From Parelaphostrongylus tenuis (Eukaryota > Nematoda > Chromadorea > Rhabditida > Metastrongylidae): DNA of 64,000 bases. A model generated the notes under the pieces. The model ran no database searches. It was not told the origin of the DNA and worked only from the letters and a program-made list of their open reading frames with translations. The DNA lies in NCBI GenBank assembly GCA_019055375.1, contig JAHQIW010005373.1, forward strand, positions 21,277-85,276, written 5' to 3'. A program made the translations under genes and the position numbers. Positions 11,718 through 25,200 of this stretch are shown piece by piece (the stretch's first letter is position 1; each line of letters opens with the position of its first letter).

Positions 11718-13179
11718 GAAAAAGTATGATAGGCTATCTAGTTAGTGCATCATCCTGAATGACGCAGGTGCGTACACGTGAGGCATATATGACTCACTTG
11801 GTCATGTAATTCTTCTTTCACTAATTTGTTTTATTAGCGTAAATGGACTACCAATGCGTCGTTATGCCATATAATTTTTTGTTCAATGGATTTGACATTG
11901 TCAATAACTCGAATGCAACGTAAAACAGGTAAAAATAAGGTTAGCATACGACACTGACATTGACATACAACATTATTGAAAACGAAAGTAAATAATAAGG
12001 AGTTATAAGACATTTCTGGCCTCTAGACATATTCGCAACCGCATCTTCCTGTTTCGCGTGGCTCGACAAAGCTTAGAACGTGACTTTAGCTAGAGATTGA
12101 AATTCGCATTGAGACCAATATTTTTCTAATATTCAGCAACTAGTAAAGAGGCGCAAAGCTATTTTTTTATTGTTGTTGTTATATTTTCTGCCTCCTAAAG
12201 TGAAAAAAAGTCTCAAAAAGTGCTTAATGATCTTTAGAAATAGTTGTAAAAGCCAAGATTAAAGGGTCATAGGTAACTAAATCTATGCATAGGCGCCGCG
12301 TAAGGTGTGGACCCTACAGCTCCTTATGATCTCGAATGAGTTGAGCATTGCGCAGCAAATGAAGAAAACTTAAATCATAAAGAACTTTCAAGCTAAAATC
12401 GGACAGAGCAGTCTTTTTCACCCTATTTGCCCCAATGTTCACAAATAATCTATGGGTTCGTAATCGTAGGTGATTTTGAAGGTTGAAATGTATAGATGTG
12501 ATTTTCCCTCACCATTCAGAACAATTCCGTAAGGATGAGGAACCTCAGGAATGGCTAGAATAGACGGCCGAAAATCCAGCTGCTTCACATCTCGACATTG
12601 ATAGCTGCTATTATCGTTTCGGATTTAACGACTAGTTCATGCTTCTCAGTCGACTTAGGCAAGTGTCTTTCCGACTGCTTGATATCTGGCGGCGAAATGT
12701 TTCAGCTTCAAGAACTTAGGAAAATAATAACAATAATAATAATAGCATGAGTAATACTAATGAGTTGTAATTCCATGGTTCAAGGCAATCGATAGCAAAC
12801 AACAATCTCTCCGCGGCAGAGACTATGGAGGTGGAAATTCACGGTGTGAGAATCCGGAAATCAATAACTACTCTATATATAAGCCCATTCGGCAAACGTC
12901 CTCATTTGTTTAGCGCCAAGAGAACTCGCCCATTCCAGTTGAAATGAAACTTGGCAGAATCCCGAGGCTTCTGCTGCATTAAGCTGAGTAGAAGTGTCAA
13001 CGCTTCCCGAATGTCTAATAATCCCAGAAAATCAATGCTGCTTAAAATAATTACCAGGATGATAAAAGAATAAGCTGGAGAGATTACAAAGTGATTAGTG
13101 ATGAAGGACATCAGGCAGCAACATGCCGGTTCATGTCCGTCCTCCAACGCTCTCTTGCTCTCAAAAGGGAACGCCCTAG

Positions 13180-13407
13180 TCGGTTATTTGCGAAATTGGA
13201 AAAAAGGATCGATTCAACCAACATTTTACGGCATTCATTAGAGACGAAATCCTCAATCAGTTGCCGAAGTACGCGAAATTTCGAAGATTTTCGTCCAACT
13301 ACGTCGACGATGAATGCGAGGAAACGAGTCGAATGCATGAGACGCTGGGATCCATGCAGATGACATGGCGAGTTATGTATGGAAAAGACAGGCCATTTAA
13401 GAGTTAG
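13180..13407 (+). CDS. unrecognised open reading segment, possible exon or gene fragment
   Basis: An open frame of about 75 codons ending in TAG at 13405-13407. Its composition is protein-like: RDEILNQLPKYAKFRRFSS, then an acidic DDECEETSR stretch, then MTWRVMYGKDRPFKS. It reads opposite to cha-1, inside the cha-1 first intron. There is no clear start codon and only a weak acceptor upstream. I do not recognise the family. It could be the last exon of a nested gene, a fossil fragment, or chance. Confidence 0.25.
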   Translation, partial: SVICEIGKKDRFNQHFTAFIRDEILNQLPKYAKFRRFSSNYVDDECEETSRMHETLGSMQMTWRVMYGKDRPFKS

Positions 13408-14183
13408 CGAATCCAATAGAAATGTTTACTTTCAGCTTCATTAGCCATTTTTGAGACGGCTGAATGCATATTTATCTGGTCCATTCAATTATTTCTCGGG
13501 CCTAAACCCAAAGGGAAGTAGGACTGGGTTTGCCTTCTGACGAGATCAAACCAAAGACCGGATATGCGTTTCAGAGTATCTCTAATAATTGTGGTACAGA
13601 CATATCAATGTTGAAATTTTATCAGTTAATCTATGATAATGGTGACTTTATTTGATTCAGACCCCTCGTTACATATGATTTTGTTGTTGCGATCAGGCAA
13701 GAGTCTTGTAGTAAACTACGAAAGAGTAGGTGTTTACAATAATTGACATGCATAATATTTCTCATTTCACTGCACATAATTGAAGCTGCATTCATTCATT
13801 TTATTAGAATCCTTGCGATAGCAAAGATTTCAAAATTGCCTTAATAAAGCTTTTTATTTGTCACAACATTCAATTATTCATTCTTTATCGTTTCACGGAA
13901 AACCGTGGAGGCGTCTTTGATTCAGCAATTGTTATAGAAAAGCATCACTGTGACAAGTGGAACTTTCGTCTGCTTTTGTGGACCCTGAGTGATACTCCTC
14001 ATCAGACTGCGCATTATCATAATTGTAAGTACACCGATAGCTTTTGATAATTTTTACGCACCACTCTTATACATATAGAATCTATGGAACCTTAGACTTC
14101 CCATCTAACTTATGTCCTCACATCCATTAAACGCATTCGTTTTCGGATTCGCGTTTGCTTCTGCTCTTCAAAAAGAATAAATT

Positions 14184-14284
14184 ATAAACTTTCGGCGTGG
14201 ATCAATCCTCAAAGGGATGCACCATGCATTCGCCTTTGATTTTTAACTTCGTTTGAGGTGGTTGAATGCATATCTGGCCTTTTC
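14184..14284 (-). mobile_element. SINE family A, copy 3 (3' tail only)
   Basis: Only the last 100 bp of the element: CTTTCGGCGTGGATCAATCC, then GATGCACCATGCATTCG, then TTTTTAACTTCGTTTGAGGT. The head is missing, a typical truncated SINE. Confidence 0.8.
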
Positions 14285-16106
14285 GATTACTTACTAAGGA
14301 TTGTTCGCTTTCATTAAGAAATTGTTGAGTGCTCTCTGAGTTAAATCTCTCTATCGAACATTTGATCGAAGGGATGGACGGCTTGTTTGCCTTAGCGCAG
14401 AGCGGAACCAAGGTAGTGCGTGTATTGGACGATATCACAACCACTGTTCCACAGCGCCTCACTTGCAACACTAATTATATTTTAAAACATGGTTACTCAC
14501 TAGATGGCTATTGATTGGATGAACTGAAATCTTCTTTACACTTATCTTGCTTGCATACCAAATTCTGAGAGGATCTTAGGCAGAAGTGTTGATTGAATTT
14601 TCAAGCATTTCGTTCAATGGGATCTTCTGCTATCTCAACTATTCGTCTGCCATAATGTGCACATCATCTTTTATTATTAATCGCCTGAAACTATAATCGA
14701 CAATGCGTGATTACAGCATCGATGTGAGTTACACAAAATCTATGAAACTTCTGCGGAGGGGGGGAAGGCATTTAACTTTTCGATCATATGCAAAGCAGAA
14801 CTACAAAAATATTAGAAATTGCATTTTAAATTGCAATCAGATACACAATTTTTCAACCTAGCTTTTGACAGCTTTTACTCCTTTGTAACTGAATATCGAT
14901 GGTTTTCATAGCCCTATTAATTTTTCTTCAACATGCCCCAACCAACTGAATTGTAGCCGAAAGTGCGTGGAAATGTAACTTAACATTTTTTGTTGTTTTT
15001 GTAAACGTAATTTCATGGGGATTTACTGTACAATCGATTCCTCTGAGAAAGCTACCAAACGTTCAACATCTAGAGAGAGTACTGAGATTATTTTGAAGTT
15101 AGTATTTGTAAAAAAATTTTGTTTATCAAGCATAAAGAGGTCAAATAATTCATGTTCTCATAATGAAATCTTATTTCTTCCTCAACGAAGGTACACAATT
15201 GATGATGAAAGTCGACGCATGCCCTAGATTTGAGCTAGGAACCAAGGTAACATGGCATTGATCGCTAGTAAGCTTTATAGGAAGAGCCATGATAGCCATT
15301 ATAGGCATTACTATCAAAGTTTATTCATTCAAGTATGAATGTTCCATAGTATAGCGAAATTCTAGTCTAAAGAGAAAGCCTTGAAGTGATCAATCAAAGA
15401 ATTGCAGCAAACGGCTCGCCGTCGCATCCAACAAGCGAGTACAATCATCTTGTAGGAGTGAATTAATTATAAGCGAGTACTTTCAAGCATATCAAGATTT
15501 TGTTTGAGATATAAGCCAAAAAACCCTTGTTAGCCATCGAATGAATCTCGAGCCCGACACTGATAGAGTTTTTATTCATTTTTACCGCGCTCAAAGTTGA
15601 TTGCCATTGAAAACTCAACATCTTCCTCTTGAGCTTCCAATTTTTCAATTTATGCGGAAAGGTCGCCAGCCATATTTCGATGAGTGCCACTACGAAAGAT
15701 GGAGATTTTTACCGACGCCTTGTCGACTTCACTAAAGCAAAACTGAAACAATTTCAAGGCAGACATTACAATCATGAATTCTGTGAAAAGGAAAGATCTG
15801 CAAAGAAGATTTTTTGTCGAAATCGCTATTGTATACGAATAAACATTAATTATCTCATAATATTATTACATGCAAACGTATTTACAGTGAATATAAGGTT
15901 TCTGGAGTGACAATTTCAGCCCATAAAAATTACATTGTTTTGTTTCGTGAGCTCAAATTGGAAATAAAGCAGCGATGGAAGGTCGAGATTATGAAGCATA
16001 AGACTCAGAAGGAGGCCGAATGCGAAAAAACGGACTTTGATGTTTCATACTAAAAAAAGCAGTGACTATCTGTGGCCGATACTCAAAGCTGTCCCTCTGG
16101 AAAATA

Positions 16107-16420
16107 ATGGGTTGGAGAAAAAGTTCTCAGAAAATGCTTGTAACTTTTTTGGGTGTGCGCCATTTTCTGTGTTTTTGGGCTCATTTGAAAGCCCGTTTTC
16201 TCCCGCGTTGACTGGTATATAATTTATCTACTCAATTCAAGATGGAGTTAACAAGCGAACAAATTAGGTTGTTGATGATGCAGGAATGGCTGTTGGGTTC
16301 AAATGCAACGGTGGCAAGTGAACGCGTCAATGTAGCTTGGGGCGAAGATACAGTTGGCTAAAGGACGGCGCACAGGTGATTCAGAAAGTTTGCCAAAGGT
16401 GAGGAAAGTTTGAAAGTACT
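16107..16420 (+). pseudogene. mariner 5' end: terminal repeat plus broken transposase start
   Basis: ATGGGTTGGAGAAAAAGTTCTC at 16107 resembles a mariner terminal inverted repeat. From ATG 16242 the frame reads MELTSEQIRLLMMQEW, then WGEDTVG, stop, RTAHR, stop, FRKFAKGEESL. This is the mariner N-terminal helix-turn-helix region with two in-frame stops. No catalytic domain follows. Confidence 0.75.
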
Positions 16421-17807
16421 TTTGACTATTAGTTCTGCCTTTGTTCGGGTGTAATAGGTGCATAAATAGATGTTTTACAAGCATTTTTCAGAACATTTTC
16501 CACAACCTATTGTTTGCTGAATTCAAGGAAATTGAACAATAACAGTTCAAAAATCGTCCTTTTTCAATCATAGCTGTCGCAAACACCAACGATACATTAG
16601 CGAGCACCACTTTATATTACTGGACGAACTCTCGCTTTTCAAATGTTCTTGCTTTTGACATAATTTGTGATTGGAATTTAGAGAAGCTTGATGACTGCGT
16701 GCTACACAGATCTAATGAAGCCTAGTAGGATATGATCTTTTTTATGCGCGACAGCAGCTCATTTCTCGGTCGTGTTTCGACATGAGGTTAAAATAAATTC
16801 TACGCTATGACTGACAGCTTTCAGTACAATGGTTATACTTATTGAGTTACAAGTTAAAACTCTTCTAAACATATTCAGATGGTCAAACAGAATAATTAGC
16901 AAATGCGTCTGCCATTTTAACTTTTCCCAAACAACAACCAAATTTTCCATTAAAGACCCCTCATAAGATATCAATTCTTTTTATTTTAGATGAAATTTAG
17001 ACTGTTTATACTTCCTACTTTGTCAAATTACTATATTCATCAAATTTCAATTTTGAATTCAAATGCTTCGAATTAACTTAGATCTAGAACAAAAGCCTTT
17101 TATCATTAGCGTAAATTTCGCTCTACCTACACCATTATCTTCACACCTAAAATCCTTGAAATTACACAATGACATTGAGAGAAAAAATCACAGAATACGC
17201 ATGGCCGTTGTCGTCGGATGTCTACTAATCGACTACCACTTCTTCACCAACAAAAACCACTAAATGACATTTTGAGTGAAAAGATTCAATAAAGGAATCG
17301 CTGCTGAAGTGTTTGTGGAACTGCCAACTGCAGATCATAAGAATTTTGTGTCGATTGAGAAAGTGAGCTTGTTCTTGCTGACAACATTACGTGTAGTTAG
17401 TCATCTTGATTTCATCTAACAAAGTGATTTCTGAACTAAATTACGTGCTTTATAATCCGGCATCATTTCCGTTCGAACCTAATCGAAGTGAAGGTAATTT
17501 GTTAGAGGCGATCTTATGTTACCACTAATATGTTTGCCAGTCATTTAATTGCGGGTTTTGAGCGAATAGATGTGCTTGTGCAATTTTTTCCAGAGAAGGG
17601 ATGTGTATGTATATGGTACTTCTGAATGTAATTGGATTCGAGCCCAAATTCATGCATTGCGTTCACTTGTACTCGCAACTATTGATTAGTGATTCTTGCT
17701 ATACTTATCGAAGAGCAATTTAACTCTAAACGAGTGAAACTGTGAGAAATAGCGACTTCATACTAAGTCATTTACTTATTTATTTGATCCGTTCCACAGT
17801 TTTTTTT

Positions 17808-18020
17808 TTTCACTGTGCGGACGTTAACACTTTATGCATTTGATTCATTTTTTGTCTTCTTTTCGAACGTCGTAGAATATTGGATGAGCAAGTTTCTTGC
17901 AATCTCGAAGAGAGCCTGGCTGTAGGGAGCGCTCGTTCTTGACTGCAGGAGAGTGTTGGTACGAGTACCAGGCCCTCATCGCAACGAGCATCACAACCAT
18001 TCAGCCACAACCCACACCCT
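17808..18020 (-). mobile_element. SINE family B, copy 1
   Basis: On the minus strand the head is GTGGCTGAATGGTTGTGATGCTCGTTG..., followed by CAGCCAGGCT, GATTGCAAG, ACGACGTTCGAAAAGAAGAC and a tail AAAGTG..GCACAGTGAAAAA. Related copies lie at 26822 (full) and 42185 (headless). Confidence 0.8.
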
Positions 18021-18079
18021 CTCTTATTGCTAGTAAAAATTTTCTTCTTTCAATGCTCTTATAACAATGCTATGATGTG

Positions 18080-18310
18080 ATGATATACAGCCGAAGACGA
18101 TGTGTGATATTCAGAACTTGGTTGTTAGTAACTTCGATGTCTCATATTGAAGAAGTCGATGCGGAACCGCCACCTCGGTAGGGTAATGGTAGCACGGACT
18201 TTTGCATGTGCAAAAGACGGGTTCAACTCCCGCTCGTAATGGAACATCACTCAAATATCCTATTATATGTAATTAGAAGAGCACCATATCACTGCTGAAA
18301 AGTTGTAAAA
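18080..18310 (+). mobile_element. SINE family D, copy 1
   Basis: tRNA-like core ACCTCGGTAGGGTAATGGTAGCACGG with B box GGGTTCAACTCC. It is preceded by a roughly 80-bp leader (TTGGTTGTTAG, TCGATGTC) and followed by an AT-rich tail. The head resembles the TGGTNNAATGGTAGCA type of tRNA. Confidence 0.75.
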
Positions 18311-18339
18311 CAAAGCAATTGTTAGATCACACAGTTCAT

Positions 18340-18570
18340 AAAGCCGTCAGTTCAACTAGATTGATGCCGATATGTGCTCACCATACCAACCCGTAAGATT
18401 GGTTGTTGACAGCTCCGATGTCCTATATAGGAGAAAAAGTGGTGGCGAAGCCGTGACCTTAGTGGCGAAGTGCTGACAGGCGCCTGCTGCATAGTTGAAA
18501 ACACGGGTTCAACTCCGGCCTGCAGCTCCAGTTTTGCATATCTCAACATCTTTGGACCTTTTTTGTTTTC
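18340..18570 (+). mobile_element. SINE family D, copy 2, tandem to copy 1
   Basis: Shares the leader (TTGGTTGTTGACAGCTCCGATGTCC) and the B box GGGTTCAACTCC with copy 1, about 265 bp upstream, in the same orientation. The A box is decayed (ACCTTAGTGGCGAAG). Confidence 0.7.
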
Positions 18571-19977
18571 GTCGCTACTGTTGCATCCAGAATCCAACCA
18601 ATAGTACCGAAAAAAATGGAACCTTAATTGAGAACACTTTCTTATTTTGCTTCATGCCAGACGAGAAGGAAGAATCGTAGGAGTAACCGACGCTTAGTCT
18701 GCAGCTGATAAATTCATTGCAACAGTGGTGAAGTAAGGTACAAGTAGGTCAATTTTACCGAAGAACCGGAAGGTTGGTTATATGCTATGATGCAAAAATG
18801 TACTTGCATGATCTGCCGAAGGTTGGCTAATCATAAGAGCAATATGACTGCTCTCCTCTAACTTTTCTGAGTTTTTCATGCGTTCATTTTATGCTATTAG
18901 AACAACTGGAAATTTTGGAAAGCTTTTAGAAACAGCCACACCGGACTATGCTGTTTTGAGGTATAGTCTTTATAACAGTAATAACTGTTCTCCAAAGATT
19001 TCAACCATCTATCCTGCCGTGATTAGCCAATTTCAGAGCATCTAATACTTTCCATCATATTCTATGTTTAACTTAAGTCTCCACTCACTCTCTGATACTT
19101 CCACTACTCACTTTCTGGTACTTCGTAATATGGGTTCCACGAATCCGCACTCAATATACGGAAAGAGCATCATTATATGATTTAGTTGTCTCCCTTATCT
19201 ACGTAAATCAGACTGGATTTTAATTAAGCGAACACTGAGCATTAGGTGAGTAACCGTCCATAAAAAAAAATATATTACCTTGCAGTCGAAGGAGAGTTCG
19301 CTCAACTAGCAAGTTGTCACTCGAAAAAAGTTCGGGACACGCAAACTACTACCTGATTCACTACGGCGGACCATTTAGATGCTGGTCATATAAGCAATAT
19401 GTAAGCCAGGAATCGGCACTACGGAAGTTACCTTCACATATAAACTTTTGAGGATGAGTGTGGAGAAAGGAAAATGACAACGTCATTTATTGAATTGTAA
19501 ACAATTGTCACGGTGACTAAATGAATGCTTTTTGGAAAAGCATGAAATAACTAATACATAATATGAGTGATACTAACTTTGAAGAATAGTACTAAGCTAA
19601 AAAAAAACTCCTTAAATGCATCGAAAATCTACGGATGTTAACGCGCTCTCCAAAAAATCTATCAGCGTTTTCCATTTCGTGCCCGGAAACTGTAAAGCTT
19701 AAGCGTCACTCCAGTATGGATACTTCGTTACCTAACCACTTTTTTGAGGTCACTGATGTTTCTTGTATGAATCAGTTTTGATGAGTTTGGGGTAGAATAT
19801 GAATGTGAATACTTTTAAGTTGCTAATTTTCGAAGAAAAAATCTCCAGAATTTCTGAATAGTGAATTGAAGAGGGAAAATCTTGAATTACATCTAGAAAG
19901 ATCTATCGCCTGTGTTTTCAATAAGAATTAGGGCTAGATGTCACACGAAGATTAGCGGATTGGATATATTTTTTTAT

Positions 19978-20521
19978 TCATGAATTGAATGTCGAGAAAA
20001 TGTCTTTGATATCGGCATCTTTGCTTACAAGCTCGTCCACAAAAGGAAGCAGATGATTGGGAGGGGAGTTGTAGAAAGAGTCGCATTCACTATTCAGTGA
20101 AGTTTTATAATGGTAAAAAACATGCTTGCAAGCATATGCATGTCCAAGCAAAGACGCTTTCTTCTGGTACATTACCCGAAAGCTTAAAGCAGTGTAGATA
20201 TGCTCAAATGAAATAGCTCCACACTAAGAAGGTTACTGTGGCAGACCAATACGGCTGTCGTTTTCAGTTGTGCCATCAATTTTGGATCGAATCTGATTTT
20301 ATTTCAAAACTTGGCTTCTGGAATCCCCAAGACCTCGAACTTTTCTCTCCATAAAAAGCTATATTCGATAACAGCCCAATAAAGAACTTTATATGGGGCG
20401 AATCCATTCCTTCAGCAACGAATACTGAAAGGATTTCAATTGTTTCGACAATGCCAAACTCTTTTTCGTAGTCGCCGAAGAAGAGGATAAAGAGCAGTTG
20501 GTATCCCTGACAGACTTTCAT
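19978..20521 (-). CDS. two unrecognised minus-strand open segments, possible nested exons
   Basis: Two frames on the cha-1 strand inside its first intron. 20521-20276 encodes MKVCQGYQLLFILFFGDYEK... with VAEGMDSPHIKFF. 20172-19978 encodes YQKKASLLGHAYACKHVFYHYK... ending DADIKDIFSTFNS and a stop. A candidate acceptor (CCTTCTTAG) lies between them. Residue make-up is plausible for a protein but I recognise no family. If real, it would be a gene nested between unc-17 and cha-1. Confidence 0.2.
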
Positions 20522-20529
20522 GGCCTTCT

Positions 20530-22250
20530 ATTCATCTACTATACCAGTATGTTACTGAAGATACAGTAGATAATTGTTGAAGAAAGTATTACTGTTATCC
20601 ATTCTAAAATATATACTTGTGAACTTCACTACTAGGAATAAGACAACTTACCACGATGCAACAGCGAGTGGAGATGGAATATCCAACAAGTACTCCCAAT
20701 AGATTTGGCATTTTCAGGCCTAACATTACTTTGTCGAATAATGGTTACAAAGTCAGATTCGCAGATATTTCAGATTTGGGTGAAGATATGAGAATGGAAT
20801 GCTTACTAGTCAAAAATCAGTCGTCGTTCGAGAGCAAATTCGGTCATGGAACCAGCTGAGAAGTGGTTTTGGAGAAAAATTGAAGGGTATGGACGACGGG
20901 TAATTTGTGACCGATGGAAGATCATTGGCTTAATGGAAAGCGATTTCTCTAATTAGTTGTAGACGAGCAGTGTTGGCGAACGACCCTAGTGTGATAAAAC
21001 CAATTCTCCAGGGAAAGCATTTGAGCACATCTTTTAATGAAATCTTGAGAAACAACAAAAATTGTGGAGATCTACAGAGAGAAAGAAATATTTAAAAACC
21101 AAATGCACGACTTTCTCCTGTTCTGAAAGGTCTAGTGCGTCAATATTTAAGCTGACAAGGTGTCCTTTGAGTGAAACTAGGCAAGGTGGACCGACTAAGT
21201 TTCGCAAAAAAAAAGTTGTGTTGTCGTCAGAGTGCCTCTATGAACTCAAATTTAAAAGTTAATAGTTGAATAAATAAGTAACTAAACAGAGAAATAAATA
21301 ATAACGAAATTTTACATAGTTGCGAAAATATAGGCCACATTGCGTGCAGTTAAACCAAACTGACGCTAATTCTCTAGAACAGCTTTTATCCCAACCTCAC
21401 TGGAGATCATCGGTCATTTTCAGGGCATTGCTTAATTTTTATTATCTGAAAGCTGCGATACGTGCACTTCAAAGCTGAAACAGAAATTCTACAGAGGTGG
21501 CGTAAGTGAAGTGCCCGTAATCAAAAACGTCAGAATAAAATAAGGCATCAAGAAATCATGATTCACCACAGGACTTGAAGGCCTTTAGATCCTTTGTATT
21601 TTCAGTTCACAGGCCAATTCTTTGACTCACTGCACGACACCAAAAACAACTCTTTTAGTGACACTGTTGTGGAAGTGGCCGACTGTAACTTTGACGGCCT
21701 TTCAAACTTCTAGCATCTTTGGAATTCTTGCGTCAACTATAAGGGAAATTAGTGCTGTTAATGTAACTCTGCATTTTGGAGAATAAGTCACAGTTCAACA
21801 CGGCTATCGTCAATCTCCTAGACCATTAAAAAGTTTTGAGAGTTTCAAATAAATATCTGTTGAAATGATAATGTATCCAATAATTTGACCATCACGATCT
21901 ACTGAACTTCATGAGCTTTCGTCCACTTGAACCCCACAGGTCTTGATCATTCTTGCTAATACTTCATACCAGTCACATTAGAGCAAAATGATTGCGAAGT
22001 TTGCTAGAAAATCTGGCTAAACCCACGTCATACCAACCACAGCATTGTTCTCCATTGTTTTCCATTTGCTCTAAACTTTAATTGTTCAGAATTTCATCAG
22101 TCGTATTTCTGCTACTGTGTTGCTATCTGAGTCTCTTGATTATTAAGCAATGCATCAAAAACAATTCAATTCTATGCTCTCTAAAACTTTATCTAACCAC
22201 AGTACACATATGCCACCCTAAGCAACAATAATTTAAGATGCTCAACTATA
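20530..22250. other. unc-17 3' flank and cha-1 intron, nothing clear
   Basis: AT-rich. No AATAAA hexamer was found close behind the unc-17 stop, so the unc-17 3' end is not fixed. A 67-codon plus frame at 20656-20859 has no recognisable domain. Confidence 0.4.
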
Positions 22251-22253
22251 CAG

Positions 22254-25200
22254 CTACCACTCAGGATTTAATGGATCAAAGCCGGCTGGATATTCCGGTT
22301 GTGGGAAGCTATTCTGGTAGTCCATGCTCTGGGTACCGTAGCCTACACCGTGATGCGCGTATGTCGCCGTAGTTTCTGTCTTATCATTGTCGGTAACGAT
22401 TTGTCCATAGTTATCGTTTTTCAGTGTAGTCAGTTCCGTTTTTGGCCCTAGAGAATCATATTCGTGCACCCTCTTAAGCAGAAAAATCACGGGCGTGTAA
22501 AGAATATTTGTAAGGAAAATAATTATGTTAAGCGCAAAAAAGCTCATATGGCCAACAATCCAACCGGCAATGATTGGACCAAATGCGTACGCTAGTGAGT
22601 AAGAGATGTCAGCAATCGCATAAACGGATCCGTAAACAGGGACATGACGAGTGTCCACGAGATGTCCAAGCATCGGTAATAAGGATGTGTCGATCAGCGC
22701 GATACCAAAGCATACAAAGCTTAACGGAATTATTAGCTGCAGCACAGAGGTGGTATAAGGAACGGCGAAGCACGAAATTCCTTCCATAGCAAGCCCTACA
22801 GCGGCAATCGCCCATGTGTGGTTTGGGAATGCCCTCAGCAACCGCACTGTCACATAGACCCCCAGTACGTGCGGAAAGAAAGCAGGCAACCAAATAACGC
22901 CCACAAGCCAGACTGGTGTGTCCGGCATGCTCTCGGCCATCCAATTGGTAATGGTGGGCTCGAGAAATGCCAAAGAAATATTGGCCATTATTAGAGCTCC
23001 AGAACAAACTGCGATCATTGGATCCATAAATAAACGCCACATCGGTGTGCCTTTGATGCGCTCTCCAGACACTGTTGTTGGTACACGACGGCCGGGCTGA
23101 ATTACCATGAACACAGCCAGCGCGTCAGCCAGACATACGAAGGAGAGAATAAGGAACGGTACTGGCTTGCCAGCCAATGAATAGAGCACAGATCCAAAAG
23201 GTGGTGCTACGAGACATCCAAATGAGATGAAAGCAAGTGCGATTCCGAGTGCGGCTGATCGTTCACCTTCTTCTTGGAAACGGTCAGCAATCATTGCTAA
23301 CCCAGACGTGTCCGCGAAGGCCGAGCCGAATCCCTAAAAGAGAAGTGATTGCTTTGCAGTGGAAGTGATTCTGTTGCTCACTTTTGCAAATGTTATCCTA
23401 ATCTCAATGAATCACATAAATCCAATTAGGAACAATAAATGAATTGAAAGTCATCTGGCTAGGGCAGGCAAATTCTAAAAACACCTTTTTGATTAGCTGT
23501 CATCAGTAAAGAACACACAGTAAGATGGAGGAGCTTCCGTTGCACAAGTTATATGCTGATCTATGCCGTTTACCTCAGCTCAGTAGCTATCTTTTTCAAA
23601 AAGTAATCTTTTGCTAATATCTCCCTCCTAAGTAAAATCTTAGAAATAACCGAATCGCGAATACAGAATTAACTGGATTGTAATAACTGGGAAGAAAACC
23701 AGAAAATGGGGAAGTAGGAAAGGTACTGACTTGCCAGCCAATGAGTAGAGCACAGATGCGAAAAATGTAGTGGGGAGTATGTGCTAAATATTTCCAACAT
23801 AGGCAATATTAGGCTCATGGTAGAAGGTATCATGTTCAAAAAGCAAATTTACTGATGTAAAAATCTTGTATTTTTTGTCACTACATAAAATTTAGGATTA
23901 GGAGACAGCGTCAATTAAAAAGTAGGAATTTCAGCAGGAAATACCTTTTTTGGCAGAATTACTTACATTTCTCATGAGTTATCACTCAATCAATGAATAA
24001 AAATTTCACACTGTGAAGATTATATTATTAGACCATTATCAGCGAAGAAGATAGAGCGCCACAATTTGTTAGCCCATATCACACTGTTTGATTTGTTCTC
24101 TATGCTTCTATTCGGATACGACAATCAGCAACTAAATAAACATATTAGCTGTTTCTAACCTAGTGAAAAAATTTTGGATTAAAATGAATTGTCCCATATT
24201 TTCTTCCGCATTTCTACACTTTTACTAAATCAACCATTATTTGCCTAAAGAGACTGTTACTTTGGGCCTTTACAACATCCATGAGCGGTCGGTTGATTTA
24301 CTTTCCTACTTCTGCTTTTGATTTCGGCCCAACATCATCTCCAAATCAACAGGTAGGAAGCCCGGTCAAGGCCCATCGCCAAAATCCACTCCTTGGAAGC
24401 AACATCTAAAGACCTGATAACGCCCTTGCAAGGTTGTTTTGGGAAACCAAGGAATAATATAAGCACGATTAGCAATATACTATTTGGAATATGTGCTGGA
24501 GTCCGCACAACTAGTGAGGATAGACCATCTAAGTCCCTAAATAAATAAATAATTAGTTGATCAAAAGTATAATCAGCATCATGGTCAATGATATGCAATC
24601 ATTTGCTCAGCAAGGGCATGCCTTCCTCCTAAAGAGATTGAGGTCTTTAATAAAGAAGTTGGCGAGGTCACTTTTGAACTGGATGCTTTCAGAAAGATCT
24701 TTTTTGTTAGACGAAAGCTTTTCACCAGAAATTTAATAATCATTCGAAAGATTAAATCACACAGAGATTTAAATTGCACTAGTATTACAAAAAGATCCCT
24801 TTACAGCGCTGTAGCAATAAAAATAAAATTGCGATTCACACGCGATGCACGTAACCGAGCGTGTTTTTCATAGGACAAAACCATTACCTTAGACTATTAA
24901 AAGTCATTCAACAGCGTAAAGCTCACCAATTTCATAAATGTACCAATTTTTCAGAAAGCCTTCCAACAGAGATGTCGCAGAAAAAATAGAATTGATTTTC
25001 AGATACAGCGCACACTGCTCATCGGCTATGGTGTGTAAGTGGTTGAGGATTGTTAGGCAATAGATCGGCCGCGCGGCGCTTTGCCTCTACGCATTCATAC
25101 GTGGAGCGCGATTTTCGCTACTGAATTTGGGATCTTTTTCTTCGTTTCAGAAAGAATTGTGAATAAGGCATATGACTTTGATACTCCAACATTTCTTTTA

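Noticed and set aside
22574..23100. Plus and minus frames overlapping unc-17 exon 2
   Set aside because: Shadow frames of the VAChT coding exon.
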